Assembly: GCF_024529955.1 (NCBI RefSeq)
Contig: NZ_AP024854.1
Location: forward strand, 434,001 to 498,000
DNA length: 64,000 nucleotides
Direction: 5' to 3'
Source: Photobacterium toruni
Lineage (GTDB): Bacteria; Pseudomonadota; Gammaproteobacteria; Enterobacterales; Vibrionaceae
Shown: positions 26,320 through 34,980 of the stretch, in pieces
How the letters are laid out: the number at the start of each line of letters is the position of its first letter
Numbering within the stretch: the stretch's first letter is position 1
Made by a program: the position numbers and the translations under genes
Notes under the pieces: model-generated
Database searches by the model: none
What the model was told of the DNA's origin: nothing
What the model saw: the letters and a program-made list of their open reading frames with translations, nothing else

Positions 26320-27471
26320 TTACATGCGAGCTTTAAAGATATTAACAATCTCAGCAAGATTTGCTTGACGAGGGTTCGTTAAAGAACACGCATCATTTAG
26401 GGCATTTTGTGCCATAAATGCGAGTTTATCTTCAGTAACACCCAGGTCAGCTAGACGTTGCTTAGTCCCTACCTTTTCAGATAGTGCATCAATCGCTTCA
26501 AGGGCTGCGTTAACTGCTTGCTCTTGAGTCATGCCTGATACATCAACACCCATTGCTTTTGCGATATCAACAAAACGCTCTGGTACTTGTTGAGCATTGA
26601 AGCGTGATACTTCAGCCAATAGGATTGCGTTACATAAACCATGAGATAGGTTGTAAACACCACCTAGTTGGTGTGCCATTGAGTGAACGTAACCTAGAGA
26701 AGCATTTGAGAATGCCATACCTGCTAAGTACTCACCGTACTGCATTGCATCACGTGCGGCGCGGTCTTCACCGTTATTCACGACTGCTTCTAAGTTGTTA
26801 ACAATTAACTCAATCGCTTTGATTGCAGATGCATCAGTGATTGGCGTTGCTGCTGTTGAAACATAGGCTTCAACTGCGTGAGTTAATGCGTCCATACCTG
26901 TCGTTGCAGTTAGGAACGTAGGCATTGCTACCATTAGTTCTGAATCGTTAACTGCGATGATAGGGGTGAAGTGCTTATCAACTACTGGGTATTTAGTTTC
27001 ATCTTCTTGGTTAGTGATGATGGCAAATACAGTCATTTCTGATGCTGTACCCGCAGTAGTGTTCACTGTTACCAATGGAAGTTGTGGTTTCTTAGATAGA
27101 TGCACACCTTTTGAGTAATCACGAATATGACCACCGTTAGCTGCCACCAATGCGATACCTTTAGCAGTATCGTGAGAAGAACCACCACCAAATGAAATCA
27201 CGAAGTCTGCTTTGCTTTGTGCAAGAAGAGCAAGACCATCTTCGATGTTTTTCTCTGTTGGGTTTGGTTGAACACCATCAAACACAACGAAATCTAAGTT
27301 ATGTGCTGTTAGCTCATCTATTAACTTGCTAACAAGACCGACTTCGACTAATACACTATCAGTAACAATCAGTGCTTTTTTCAATTCTTTTGATGCTAGT
27401 TCAGCACCTAGAGATTGAATAGCGTTAGGACCCATTAAGGTTACAGGTGGCATGTAAAATACATTGCTCAT
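26320..27471 (-). CDS. Iron-containing alcohol dehydrogenase, copy 3
   Basis: Third 383-aa Fe-ADH copy, with the same cofactor loop and metal ligands (D194, H198, H263, H277). It is as the others except in residues 39-51, where six substitutions cluster (G39S, I40V, A42V, I44V, D48S, T51I), matching a diverged DNA patch at about 27308-27379. The rest of the gene matches copy 2 almost base for base toward the C-terminus. Its terminator is different. The patch suggests incomplete gene conversion leaving a piece of the older allele. Confidence 0.93.
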   Translation of the reverse strand: MSNVFYMPPVTLMGPNAIQSLGAELASKELKKALIVTDSVLVEVGLVSKLIDELTAHNLDFVVFDGVQPNPTEKNIEDGLALLAQSKADFVISFGGGSSHDTAKGIALVAANGGHIRDYSKGVHLSKKPQLPLVTVNTTAGTASEMTVFAIITNQEDETKYPVVDKHFTPIIAVNDSELMVAMPTFLTATTGMDALTHAVEAYVSTAATPITDASAIKAIELIVNNLEAVVNNGEDRAARDAMQYGEYLAGMAFSNASLGYVHSMAHQLGGVYNLSHGLCNAILLAEVSRFNAQQVPERFVDIAKAMGVDVSGMTQEQAVNAALEAIDALSEKVGTKQRLADLGVTEDKLAFMAQNALNDACSLTNPRQANLAEIVNIFKARM

Positions 27472-27789
27472 AGTAAAGCTCCGATAATTTTTTATTAATT
27501 TATAGTGACTTATCGCAAGCGCCATAAGTCTGAATTTGAGTTCACGTTGAAAGGTATACGGTAGAATCCTATGTACCTTTGCCGTTTTTATTGTTGCTGT
27601 CTGTTTCGATGGGGCTATATTAACAATTACTGAAAAGTTAACAATATAGGGGAAACCAAAAACACTATTACTATTTGGTAATAATTGATTTTAAAATATA
27701 TTTTGATTAGGTCTGTTATTACGGTGTTTTCAGCAGCGCCAGCTGAGCATATTATTGATGTAATTCTTCTAGATAATGGATATAGGTGA
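27472..27789. other. Divergent promoter region between ADH copy 3 and nnr
   Basis: About 320 bases. The left 215 bases are the conserved ADH upstream block with its direct repeats; the right part serves nnr. No gene. Confidence 0.65.
27620..27645 (-). promoter_or_regulatory. Direct-repeat site upstream of ADH copy 3
   Basis: TTAACAAT at 27620-27627 and 27638-27645, period 18, despite more divergence in the surrounding block than between copies 1 and 2. Confidence 0.6.
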
Positions 27790-29247
27790 ATGAAACTTTA
27801 TACTGCGGAACAAGTTAGAGAAGGTGAAAAAGAGGCGGCAAAGCGCGCGAATATTTCACTCTATACGCTTATGCAACGTGCTGGAGAAGCTGTTTTTCAG
27901 TGCTTATTACACCACTATCCCAAGTGCAAATCAGTGGTTATTGTTACTGGTGGTGGTAATAACGGCGGTGATGGTTTTGAAGTTGCTCAGTTAGCTTTAA
28001 AGCATCAGTTACAGGTTACTGTTTGGCATATTGGTGATCCTAAACAATTACAAGGGGATGCGTTAATTGCTTATCAGCAGTGGATTAAGTTAGGTGGAAA
28101 GGTGGTTTTTGACTCTGGATCATTACCATTATCAAGTGTAATTATTGACGCTGTTTTAGGAACCGGATTGCAAGGTGATCTTAGATCATCAGCCCAAGTT
28201 GCTATCCAATGGATGAATAAGCAATCAGCGCCCATAATATCAATTGATATTCCATCTGGGTTAATAGCGAATACTGGGTACTGTTATTCGAATGTCGTGT
28301 TTGCAGCGCACACCGTGAGTTTTATTGGTTTAAAACAAGGACTATTGACTGGGCAAGCGCGTAATTATGTCGGTCAGTTGCATTTGGATGATTTAGGGGT
28401 TGGAGCGTTATTTAACGATGTTATTGATTCATCCATTGAAGTATTAGATCCTAAAAAATATACGTTACTTGAGCGATTACCTTGTTCACACAAAGGAGAA
28501 TATGGTCGCGGCGTGTTGATCGGTGGCGATCAAGGCATGGGAGGAGCGATCTTATTAGCATCGGAAGCGTGTTTAAATATTGGTTGTGGCTTGACCTCGG
28601 TATTAACCCATCCTGATCATATTATGCCTAGTTTGAGTCGTACTCCAGAAATTATGGTTCAGGATTGGTTCGATCTTGTAAAATATCAACAGAGAATAGA
28701 TTGGAGCACGGTTATTGCCATTGGACCAGGGCTTGGGCAGTCAGAGTTTGCACGGCAAAAATTTGATGAGCTAAGAGCTTTATCTTTACCTAAAGTGGTT
28801 GATGCTGATGCCCTTAATCTATTAGCACAGTCTCCTAATTATGATAGTCATCGAATCTTAACCCCCCATCCTGGTGAAGCTGCTCGATTATTAAATGTGT
28901 CAATTTCTGAGATTGAGCAAAATCGTTATAAAGCAATTCGTCAGCTACAAAATAAATATGGCGGATGTGTAATTTTAAAAGGCGCAGGTACATTAGTCTG
29001 TTTTGAGGATCGTATTGTGGTCTGTACTGCGGGTAATGCGGCAATGGCGACGAGTGGTATGGGGGATATTTTGACAGGTATATTAGTTGGTTTACTCGCA
29101 CAAACGCAGGACATATTTTTATCAGCTTGTTTGGGGGTTTGGCTACATAGTGCTTGTGCTGATTATATTGTTACGAATACAGGAAAAAAGGTTTTAAAAG
29201 CAAGTGACTTAATTGAGTGTTTTCATGTGGTGATGGCAATGGCTTAA
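27790..29247 (+). CDS. nnr: Bifunctional NAD(P)H-hydrate repair enzyme Nnr
   Basis: Fusion of NAD(P)HX epimerase (N-terminal, about residues 1-210) and ADP-dependent NAD(P)HX dehydratase (about 225-480), 485 aa. It repairs hydrated nicotinamide cofactors. VTGGGNNGGDGFEVA marks the epimerase; VIAIGPGLGQ, LTPHPGEAARLL, ILKGAGTLV and SGMGDILTGIL mark the dehydratase. In most gammaproteobacteria nnr sits by tsaE-amiB-mutL, so this is either a relocated or an extra copy. It is divergent from ADH copy 3. It is slightly shorter than E. coli Nnr but both domains look whole. Confidence 0.92.
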   Translation: MKLYTAEQVREGEKEAAKRANISLYTLMQRAGEAVFQCLLHHYPKCKSVVIVTGGGNNGGDGFEVAQLALKHQLQVTVWHIGDPKQLQGDALIAYQQWIKLGGKVVFDSGSLPLSSVIIDAVLGTGLQGDLRSSAQVAIQWMNKQSAPIISIDIPSGLIANTGYCYSNVVFAAHTVSFIGLKQGLLTGQARNYVGQLHLDDLGVGALFNDVIDSSIEVLDPKKYTLLERLPCSHKGEYGRGVLIGGDQGMGGAILLASEACLNIGCGLTSVLTHPDHIMPSLSRTPEIMVQDWFDLVKYQQRIDWSTVIAIGPGLGQSEFARQKFDELRALSLPKVVDADALNLLAQSPNYDSHRILTPHPGEAARLLNVSISEIEQNRYKAIRQLQNKYGGCVILKGAGTLVCFEDRIVVCTAGNAAMATSGMGDILTGILVGLLAQTQDIFLSACLGVWLHSACADYIVTNTGKKVLKASDLIECFHVVMAMA

Positions 29248-29358
29248 AAAAATAAATAGCTAAAAGATATAAAGCTGGGCATATAAAGTTAAATATAACT
29301 GCATTTAATATGCAAAAAGTATAATATTTGTTATACCCACTTTTATTTATTACTTTTT

Positions 29359-29901
29359 ATGAAAAAACAACATGGTTTTACACTCATTGAATTAGTTGTA
29401 GTTATTGTCATATTGGGCATATTAGCTGTTATAGCTGCGCCTAAGTTTATGAACTTACAAAATGATGCAAGAACGGCAACATTAAAAGGAATGAAAGGAA
29501 TTTTAGAATCCACGGTCGATACGGTATACGCAAAAATGGCCGCTAATGGCATGGAAAGTGTACCTTATGTTGTTAACAGAAAAGATCCTCCTGAGGGTGC
29601 GATTTATAATTCATTATCTTTTATGGGGTGTAAGGACGGTTTTGCAGTTTGCTCTTTTCAGTATGGTTATCCAAGTGCATTTGCACCAACATTAAACCTT
29701 TTAATTAATGGCATTGGGGATAATTCCGCAATAATAAATGATGATTTTATTGCTGTTCAGGATGATGGTATTTTAAAAATAACATTAGCAACGAATGCAT
29801 ATAAAAAAGGCGATAGAGTTTTTTTGAAAGATAATAAGTGTTATGTGTCATATGCGATGAGAGGTGAAGAGCGGCCAACGATTAAATTGGTGGCTTGTTA
29901 G
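29359..29901 (+). CDS. MSHA-like type IV pilin
   Basis: 180-aa prepilin. MKKQHG then [20 protein letters not shown] is a class III leader with cleavage before F and the conserved glutamate at mature position 5. [20 protein letters not shown] is typical of MSHA-type pilins. Cysteines in the C-terminal half (GCKDGFAVC and two near the end) could make the D-region disulfide. It stands alone, away from an msh assembly operon, with a weak ribosome site. It could be an orphan minor pilin needing assembly machinery encoded elsewhere. Confidence 0.85.
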   Translation: MKKQHGFTLIELVVVIVILGILAVIAAPKFMNLQNDARTATLKGMKGILESTVDTVYAKMAANGMESVPYVVNRKDPPEGAIYNSLSFMGCKDGFAVCSFQYGYPSAFAPTLNLLINGIGDNSAIINDDFIAVQDDGILKITLATNAYKKGDRVFLKDNKCYVSYAMRGEERPTIKLVAC

Positions 29902-29983
29902 GTACCATTATCAATATTTCACTTGAACATGATATAAAGAGGTCGTTAGTTTTAGCGACTTCTTTATATATAACTAGCTGATA

Positions 29984-31159
29984 CTATTGACAGTGGTAAC
30001 GAATTTCGACCCCAAGTCCGGGATGGCAATCATAAAGTCTAATCTCACCTTGGTGTAACTCTGTCACCGCTTTAACTAAGGTTAGCCCGATACCTAAACC
30101 ACCATCATTGCGGGATTTGTTAATGCGATAAAGTCGCTCAAATACTCGTTGTTTTTCTTGGTCATTAATCCCTGGACCATTATCAGCCATCATAAGCACG
30201 ACCTCGTTGTCATCTGTATGACACGAAAGCGTTAGCTGGCTTGCTGGCGGGCAATATCGTAGTGAATTCTCTACAAGATTGGCTAATTGTTGAGTTAATA
30301 ATTCTCGATCACCTAAAATGAAAATTGGCTTCGTTTGTGTATCAAGGGTCAATCTCATGTCTGCATCTTCTGCAACATCAGTATAAATTTCAGCAATAGT
30401 CTGGACGATATCAATAACATTTATTGTCTCAAATCGTTGTCGTCTATTGCCTGATTTTATTTGAGATATTCGCAGTAAGGCATCAAAAATATTGGCCAAA
30501 CGACTCGATTCATTGAGGGCTAATTCTAACTGGTTAGCAAAATCGCTATCAAGATGATCTCGGTGTGTATCCGCCATTTCATTGAGTGTTAATAAATTAT
30601 ATTGTAAGCGAGTTATTGGTGTTTTTAATTCATGGGCAATATTGGTCGATATATCACTCATCGCCGCGACGACATTCTGTAAGCGTGAAAGCATTTCATC
30701 GACGGTTGAACCGATACGAGTAAGATCATTACCTTGGCTAGACATCATGGTTCTGGCTGATAATTCACCATCAGCAGCTGCGCGTAATACTTTTTCAATG
30801 CGATCGATTTTAGACTGATTGCGTCTGGTCATATAGATAACGATAGCAGAGCTAAACAGCACAACTAAAATGCCTGATAAAATAAACCCTGTCGCTAAGA
30901 CGTCAATAACGTCATCTTCATCAATGGGCTCTTTGTTGATCTCGGTGGTTGTTCCAAGCATGAATGCTTCAACATTATGTTCAATATTGTTATTTACGTT
31001 ATCAAGGTGATAATCAACATAAGCTACCGTAAGACTCGACATCAAAAGTAAACTAATAATAGATACCATGATAAACATTAGCCCTTGCTGCATAGCTGAG
31101 CTGCGTAACCATGTTGGTATGGGTAATAGTTGTTGAATTCGAACGATTAATGGCTGCAT
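29984..31159 (-). CDS. Two-component sensor histidine kinase (QseC-like)
   Basis: 391-aa membrane kinase. TM1 lies at about residues 27-50, a short acidic periplasmic loop (51-84), TM2 at about 85-111, then HAMP, the dimerisation helix with phospho-accepting H176 (NIAHELKTPITRL) and an ATPase domain: N box ANLVENSLRYCPP, G1 ADNGPGIND, G2 GGLGIGLTLVKAV. The stop and the regulator's end share a base (31159), so the pair is one operon. With a YgiW-like protein just upstream it recalls E. coli ygiW/qseBC; the ligand is unknown. Confidence 0.9.
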   Translation of the reverse strand: MQPLIVRIQQLLPIPTWLRSSAMQQGLMFIMVSIISLLLMSSLTVAYVDYHLDNVNNNIEHNVEAFMLGTTTEINKEPIDEDDVIDVLATGFILSGILVVLFSSAIVIYMTRRNQSKIDRIEKVLRAAADGELSARTMMSSQGNDLTRIGSTVDEMLSRLQNVVAAMSDISTNIAHELKTPITRLQYNLLTLNEMADTHRDHLDSDFANQLELALNESSRLANIFDALLRISQIKSGNRRQRFETINVIDIVQTIAEIYTDVAEDADMRLTLDTQTKPIFILGDRELLTQQLANLVENSLRYCPPASQLTLSCHTDDNEVVLMMADNGPGINDQEKQRVFERLYRINKSRNDGGLGIGLTLVKAVTELHQGEIRLYDCHPGLGVEIRYHCQ

Positions 31160-31854
31160 TAATTCTCTTTTCCGTGTCGGTGTTCTAATTTATAGCCTGC
31201 GCCACGAACAGTATGAATAAGTTGATCACCAAACGGTTTTTCAAGTTTATTACGTAAACGGCTAATATGGGTTTCTACTACACTGGTTTGAGGATCAAAA
31301 TAGATATCCCATACATGTTCTAATAGCATGGTTCGAGTTATGACTCGACCTGGGTGGCGAAGAAAAAGCTCCAGAATACGAAATTCTTTTGGTTGTAGGT
31401 TTAGTACTTGTCCTTGGCGGATCGCGGTGTGATCAAATAAGTTAAGCGTAAGATCGCCATAAATAAGCTCACTAGGTTGCGTCATAGATAGTGTGGATGA
31501 ACGACGAGATAAGGCTGATATGCGTGCCAGTAATTCTGAAAAAGCGAAGGGTTTGGTTAAATAGTCATCTCCGCCGGCTTCTAAACCATCAACGCGATCA
31601 TCAATACCGCACAGCGATGTAAGAAAAATAATGGGCATTGAAATTTTTGATGCACGCAGCGCTTTTACAAGTGATAGGCCATCTAAACCCGGTAGCATTC
31701 GATCAACAATAGCGATATCAAATTGTTCTGACATACATATCGCAAGGGCATATTTCCCGTTATCAATACATTGCACATGATGACCCGCTTCTGTCAGCCC
31801 TTTTTCAATATAACGACTCAAGCTAACGTCGTCTTCAATCAGTAATATTTTCAT
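31159..31854 (-). CDS. OmpR-family response regulator (QseB-like)
   Basis: 231-aa regulator. Receiver domain with acidic pocket EDD (7-9), phospho-acceptor D51 (IAIVDRMLPGLDG), and K101 (DYLTKPFAF); the C-terminal winged helix has LNLQPKEFRILELFLRHPGR and ETHISRLRNKLEKPF with VRGAGYKLE. It is expected to bind DNA when phosphorylated by the overlapping kinase gene product. Likely targets include itself or the ygiW-like gene upstream, by analogy with QseB. Confidence 0.92.
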   Translation of the reverse strand: MKILLIEDDVSLSRYIEKGLTEAGHHVQCIDNGKYALAICMSEQFDIAIVDRMLPGLDGLSLVKALRASKISMPIIFLTSLCGIDDRVDGLEAGGDDYLTKPFAFSELLARISALSRRSSTLSMTQPSELIYGDLTLNLFDHTAIRQGQVLNLQPKEFRILELFLRHPGRVITRTMLLEHVWDIYFDPQTSVVETHISRLRNKLEKPFGDQLIHTVRGAGYKLEHRHGKEN

Positions 31855-32152
31855 AATGACAGCCTTACAATAAGATAAAATACGGTTTAGACGTTAACAA
31901 ACTACAGTGATCATAATCGATATGTTTTAGTCATTAACAAGGTTCTACATATTGGGTATATAACTATATTCTTAATGCAAGATAGAACTTATCGGCATGG
32001 AATGGGATATGAGACAAAAACGTATTGATAAAGTTTAGCGTTATGTCGGTAAGATTAAAATGAAATTCATGGACTATACACGCACTATAAATGACAAGAC
32101 CGCGAGTAATTAGTTTTATGTACTCGCAGTCTAATAGATGTTGAAAAGTGGA
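31855..32152. other. Intergenic region between ygiW-like gene and the two-component pair
   Basis: About 300 bases with the regulator's promoter; a GCGAGTA/TACTCGC hairpin (32102-32127) may attenuate or end the ygiW transcript. No gene seen. Confidence 0.5.
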
Positions 32153-32563
32153 TTAACCCACAATACGAACATGATTGACATCAATTGCGGTATGGTTAAA
32201 TTCTTTATCAATTTCACCTTGAATAGTGATCTTTGTTTGCGGCGTTACCTGTGCACCAAACCATTTATCATGATCAATTTCTACTGTAATAGAACCCGTA
32301 CCATCGGTGAATTGATAATGTTCATCACCTAATGAACTTGTAATATGTCCGGTTAATGTAACAGGAGTATCATCACTAAACATACCTGCATCAATAACTG
32401 ATTTTACTGTTTTTAAACCCGCACTCGGGCCACTAAAACCTTGCTGTTGAGTCGCTATACTATTAATTGGTTGTGTTGTTGGTGCTGCTGTCGCAAACAC
32501 AGAAGTTGATAACAGCACAGCAGGAAGAAGTAGCATCGCAAAGCGTTTATTAGACATAGACAT
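32153..32563 (-). CDS. ygiW: YgiW/BOF-family periplasmic stress protein
   Basis: 136-aa exported protein with signal peptide (MSMSNKRFAMLLLPAVLLST, cleavage about residue 26) and a bacterial OB-fold (BOF) domain: GFSGPSAGLKTVKSVIDAGM, DDTPVTLTGHITSSLGDEHY, FTDGTGSITVEID and ITIQGEIDKEF. E. coli YgiW/VisP proteins bind small ligands and are induced under stress. Adjacency to the QseBC-like pair mirrors the enterobacterial locus and supports that identity. Confidence 0.9.
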   Translation of the reverse strand: MSMSNKRFAMLLLPAVLLSTSVFATAAPTTQPINSIATQQQGFSGPSAGLKTVKSVIDAGMFSDDTPVTLTGHITSSLGDEHYQFTDGTGSITVEIDHDKWFGAQVTPQTKITIQGEIDKEFNHTAIDVNHVRIVG

Positions 32564-32698
32564 TGTAAAATTCTCAGTTGTGTTTTGATGTGAGAATCAT
32601 AACGAATGATCTATACACCAACCTTGCCTGAATATTACATTTTTGTAAGCTTTACTTATGAACCATATAAACACTCAATATCGATATGGTTTTTGTAA

Positions 32699-32731
32699 TA
32701 AAAAGACCACTGATCTGGTTGTGGTCTTTGG
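32699..32731 (-). terminator. Cold-shock gene terminator
   Basis: AAAGACCAC (32702-32710) pairs with GTGGTCTTT (32721-32729); on the minus strand the stem is followed by TTTTATT. Confidence 0.75.
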
Positions 32732-32755
32732 GAGGGATTTTATCGTGAAGGGTGT

Positions 32756-32968
32756 TTATAAAACGACAACATTGATTGCTTGCAGACCTTTTTGGCCTTG
32801 CTCAACATCAAAAGATACTTTTTTGCCTTCTGGTAGTTTGGTTAGTGTTTTATCAGCAATGCCACTACTGTGAACAAAAACATCTGCATTACCTGTATCT
32901 TGAGTTAGAAAGCCAAAGCCTTTTTCTTCGCTAAACCATTTCACTAAACCCGTTGCTTTGTGCGACAT
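32756..32968 (-). CDS. CspA-family cold-shock protein
   Basis: 70-aa single-stranded nucleic-acid-binding protein. RNP1 is KGFGFL and RNP2 is VFVHSS, within [20 protein letters not shown]; these aromatic patches bind RNA and melt secondary structure at low temperature. The protein ends [11 protein letters not shown], standard for the family. The 33.0-33.2 kb region upstream has no gene and could be the long 5' untranslated region usual for cold-shock mRNAs. Confidence 0.95.
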   Translation of the reverse strand: MSHKATGLVKWFSEEKGFGFLTQDTGNADVFVHSSGIADKTLTKLPEGKKVSFDVEQGQKGLQAINVVVL

Positions 32969-33275
32969 GTATAACCCTTAATTGTATAAATATAAAAATG
33001 TTCAATGGAAAAATGTGAGTGTTGATAAGCGTAAGTTATAAAATGCGACGATGAAGCTAAGGGAAACACAGAGGATGACAACATTAACGAAGATATTCTA
33101 AGGGTTTTACTTTTACTTGATGTTTCATTCATAACGCAGAGCAACAGAGCGCAACGATTATTTATTTAAAATGCAAGGTTGTAAAGGAGTATGTGTGGTC
33201 ACTTTCGGTGGTATTCGATATTAATAACGGATACTACTGCAGTGTTGCGCTGTTTTCTGAAGTGTCATGATGTAG

Positions 33276-33515
33276 TTAGCATTTATCAGCTTGTGTTTTC
33301 GCGTATGAGATCATGGCTGATTTATCTCTAACGACCATATAACATTCGCCTTTTATTTCTTTATATATGAATAGAATTTTAGGCACTGAAGCGAGTGAGC
33401 CTTCGGTTCCATATTTATTGGAAAAATCCGCTGAGTAATAAAGTGGGCTGATATTGGGTGGTGATGCCCATGCTGATGAAATAAAAAGTAAATTAATAAA
33501 TAAAAATTTTATCAT
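33276..33515 (-). CDS. Small exported protein, unknown
   Basis: 79-aa protein with signal peptide MIKFLFINLLFISSAWA and a mature part of about 62 residues containing two cysteines (GECYMVV and terminal DKC), which could pair in the periplasm. An AGAGG ribosome site is well placed before the ATG. No family recognised. It is isolated between the cold-shock gene and epd. Confidence 0.65.
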   Translation of the reverse strand: MIKFLFINLLFISSAWASPPNISPLYYSADFSNKYGTEGSLASVPKILFIYKEIKGECYMVVRDKSAMISYAKTQADKC

Positions 33516-33842
33516 AAAATAACCTCTAATAAGTACGGTAATATAATCAGTTCATATTAAGTAGTGGTCATATGTAACGATAGTTTGGGTCGGTATTATT
33601 TGCAATGTGATGAAGGAGAATAGTAACGAGAAGAACGGCTTTTGGCGGCGAAAAAGTGACATTAATAGTGACTAATAGTGGTTAACTATTCATATTTTGA
33701 TTTTTAACCATGTAAGGTTATGTGATTATATGTTTGATTATGTACATATTTAACTAAATGCAGTGAGAGTTGTCACAATTATGGTGATTCTCAAACTTGC
33801 TTGGTATACACTAACGCCGCTTGGTTTTTTTGTAGCACGGAT
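33516..33842. other. Right boundary of the accessory region and epd promoter
   Basis: About 330 bases, no gene. A TATACT-like -10 lies near 33805. This is where the conserved epd-pgk-fbaA block resumes. Confidence 0.5.
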
Positions 33843-34895
33843 ATGACACTAAAAGTCGCAATAAATGGATTCGGCCGCATCGGTCGCAGTGTGCTCCGCG
33901 CATTGTACGAGAGTGGTAAACATCACCAGATTAACGTCGTAGCTATCAATGAATTAGCTGAGCCAGAAGCAATTGCTCACCTACTTCAGTATGATTCAAG
34001 CCATGGACGTTTCGGTAAGCCTGTCAGTTATGACCAGGAGTATCTCTTTATTGCCCATGAAAATGGTCACCGCGATCAAATTCGCCTGCTTCATCAACCC
34101 GATCTTAAACTGTTACCTTGGCATGACTTGGATGTTGATATTGTCCTTGATTGTACCGGAACGTTTGGCTCGCGTGCTGATGGCTTAGCCCACATACATG
34201 CTGGTGCTAGCAAAGTGTTATTTTCCCATCCTGCTGCCAAAGACATCGATTTTACTGTGATATATGGCGTTAACCATCAACAGTTAACTCCGCAACACAC
34301 GATTGTTTCTAATGGCTCTTGTACGACGAATTGCATCGTGCCCATCATTCAAGTATTGGATGATTGTTTCGGTATTGAAACTGGGGCAATAACGTCAATT
34401 CACTCTGCAATGAATGATCAGCAAGTTATTGATGCTTATCACTCTGATTTACGCCGAACGCGTGCTGCTAGCCAATCCATTATTCCAGTAGATACCAAAC
34501 TACATTTAGGTATCGGCCGTATTTTTCCGAAGTTTTCTGACAAATTTGAAGCGATTTCTGTGAGGGTGCCCACAATAAATGTCACCGCCATGGATTTAAC
34601 GGTTACTGTTACAACAAACGTGAAAGTTAATGACGTAAATCAAGCATTATTGAATGCGTCTCGTTGTACATTAAAGGGTATAGTGACTTATACCGAAGCA
34701 CCCTTGGTGTCGATTGACTTCAATCATGATCCTCATAGCGCGATTGTTGACGGCACTCAAACCCGAGTTAGTGGGCAGCATTTAATTAAAATGTTGGTGT
34801 GGTGTGATAATGAATGGGGATTTGCAAATCGTATGTTAGATACTGCGTTAGCAATGGCGGCAACAGGTAACACTGCTGCAACGCCACAAAAATAA
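33843..34895 (+). CDS. epd: D-erythrose-4-phosphate dehydrogenase
   Basis: GAPDH-like enzyme oxidising erythrose-4-phosphate to 4-phosphoerythronate for pyridoxal phosphate synthesis, 350 aa. [20 protein letters not shown] is the NAD fold, [13 protein letters not shown] carries the catalytic cysteine, and [12 protein letters not shown] is conserved at the C-terminus. I start at the ATG of 33843; the longer open frame adds a non-homologous tail. It heads the epd-pgk-fbaA cluster; pdxJ in the same PLP pathway lies at the other end of the window. Confidence 0.96.
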   Translation: MTLKVAINGFGRIGRSVLRALYESGKHHQINVVAINELAEPEAIAHLLQYDSSHGRFGKPVSYDQEYLFIAHENGHRDQIRLLHQPDLKLLPWHDLDVDIVLDCTGTFGSRADGLAHIHAGASKVLFSHPAAKDIDFTVIYGVNHQQLTPQHTIVSNGSCTTNCIVPIIQVLDDCFGIETGAITSIHSAMNDQQVIDAYHSDLRRTRAASQSIIPVDTKLHLGIGRIFPKFSDKFEAISVRVPTINVTAMDLTVTVTTNVKVNDVNQALLNASRCTLKGIVTYTEAPLVSIDFNHDPHSAIVDGTQTRVSGQHLIKMLVWCDNEWGFANRMLDTALAMAATGNTAATPQK

Positions 34896-34980
34896 GTAGT
34901 AAGAATTATTGGGTTTGGCAGTGACGCCGGGCCGTGAAATTTATGAACTTTTATTTTAAATAATGTTGAGAGGGCAAAAC

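Larger units (their letters stand above)
26320..27686. repeat. Alcohol dehydrogenase repeat unit, copy 3
   Basis: Shares gene and upstream block with copies 1 and 2; homology stops right at the stop codon on the 3' side. Confidence 0.9.

Noticed and set aside
32944..33144. 66-aa minus-strand ORF upstream of the cold-shock gene
   Set aside because: Overlaps the cold-shock start and the probable long leader; no ribosome site or family resemblance.
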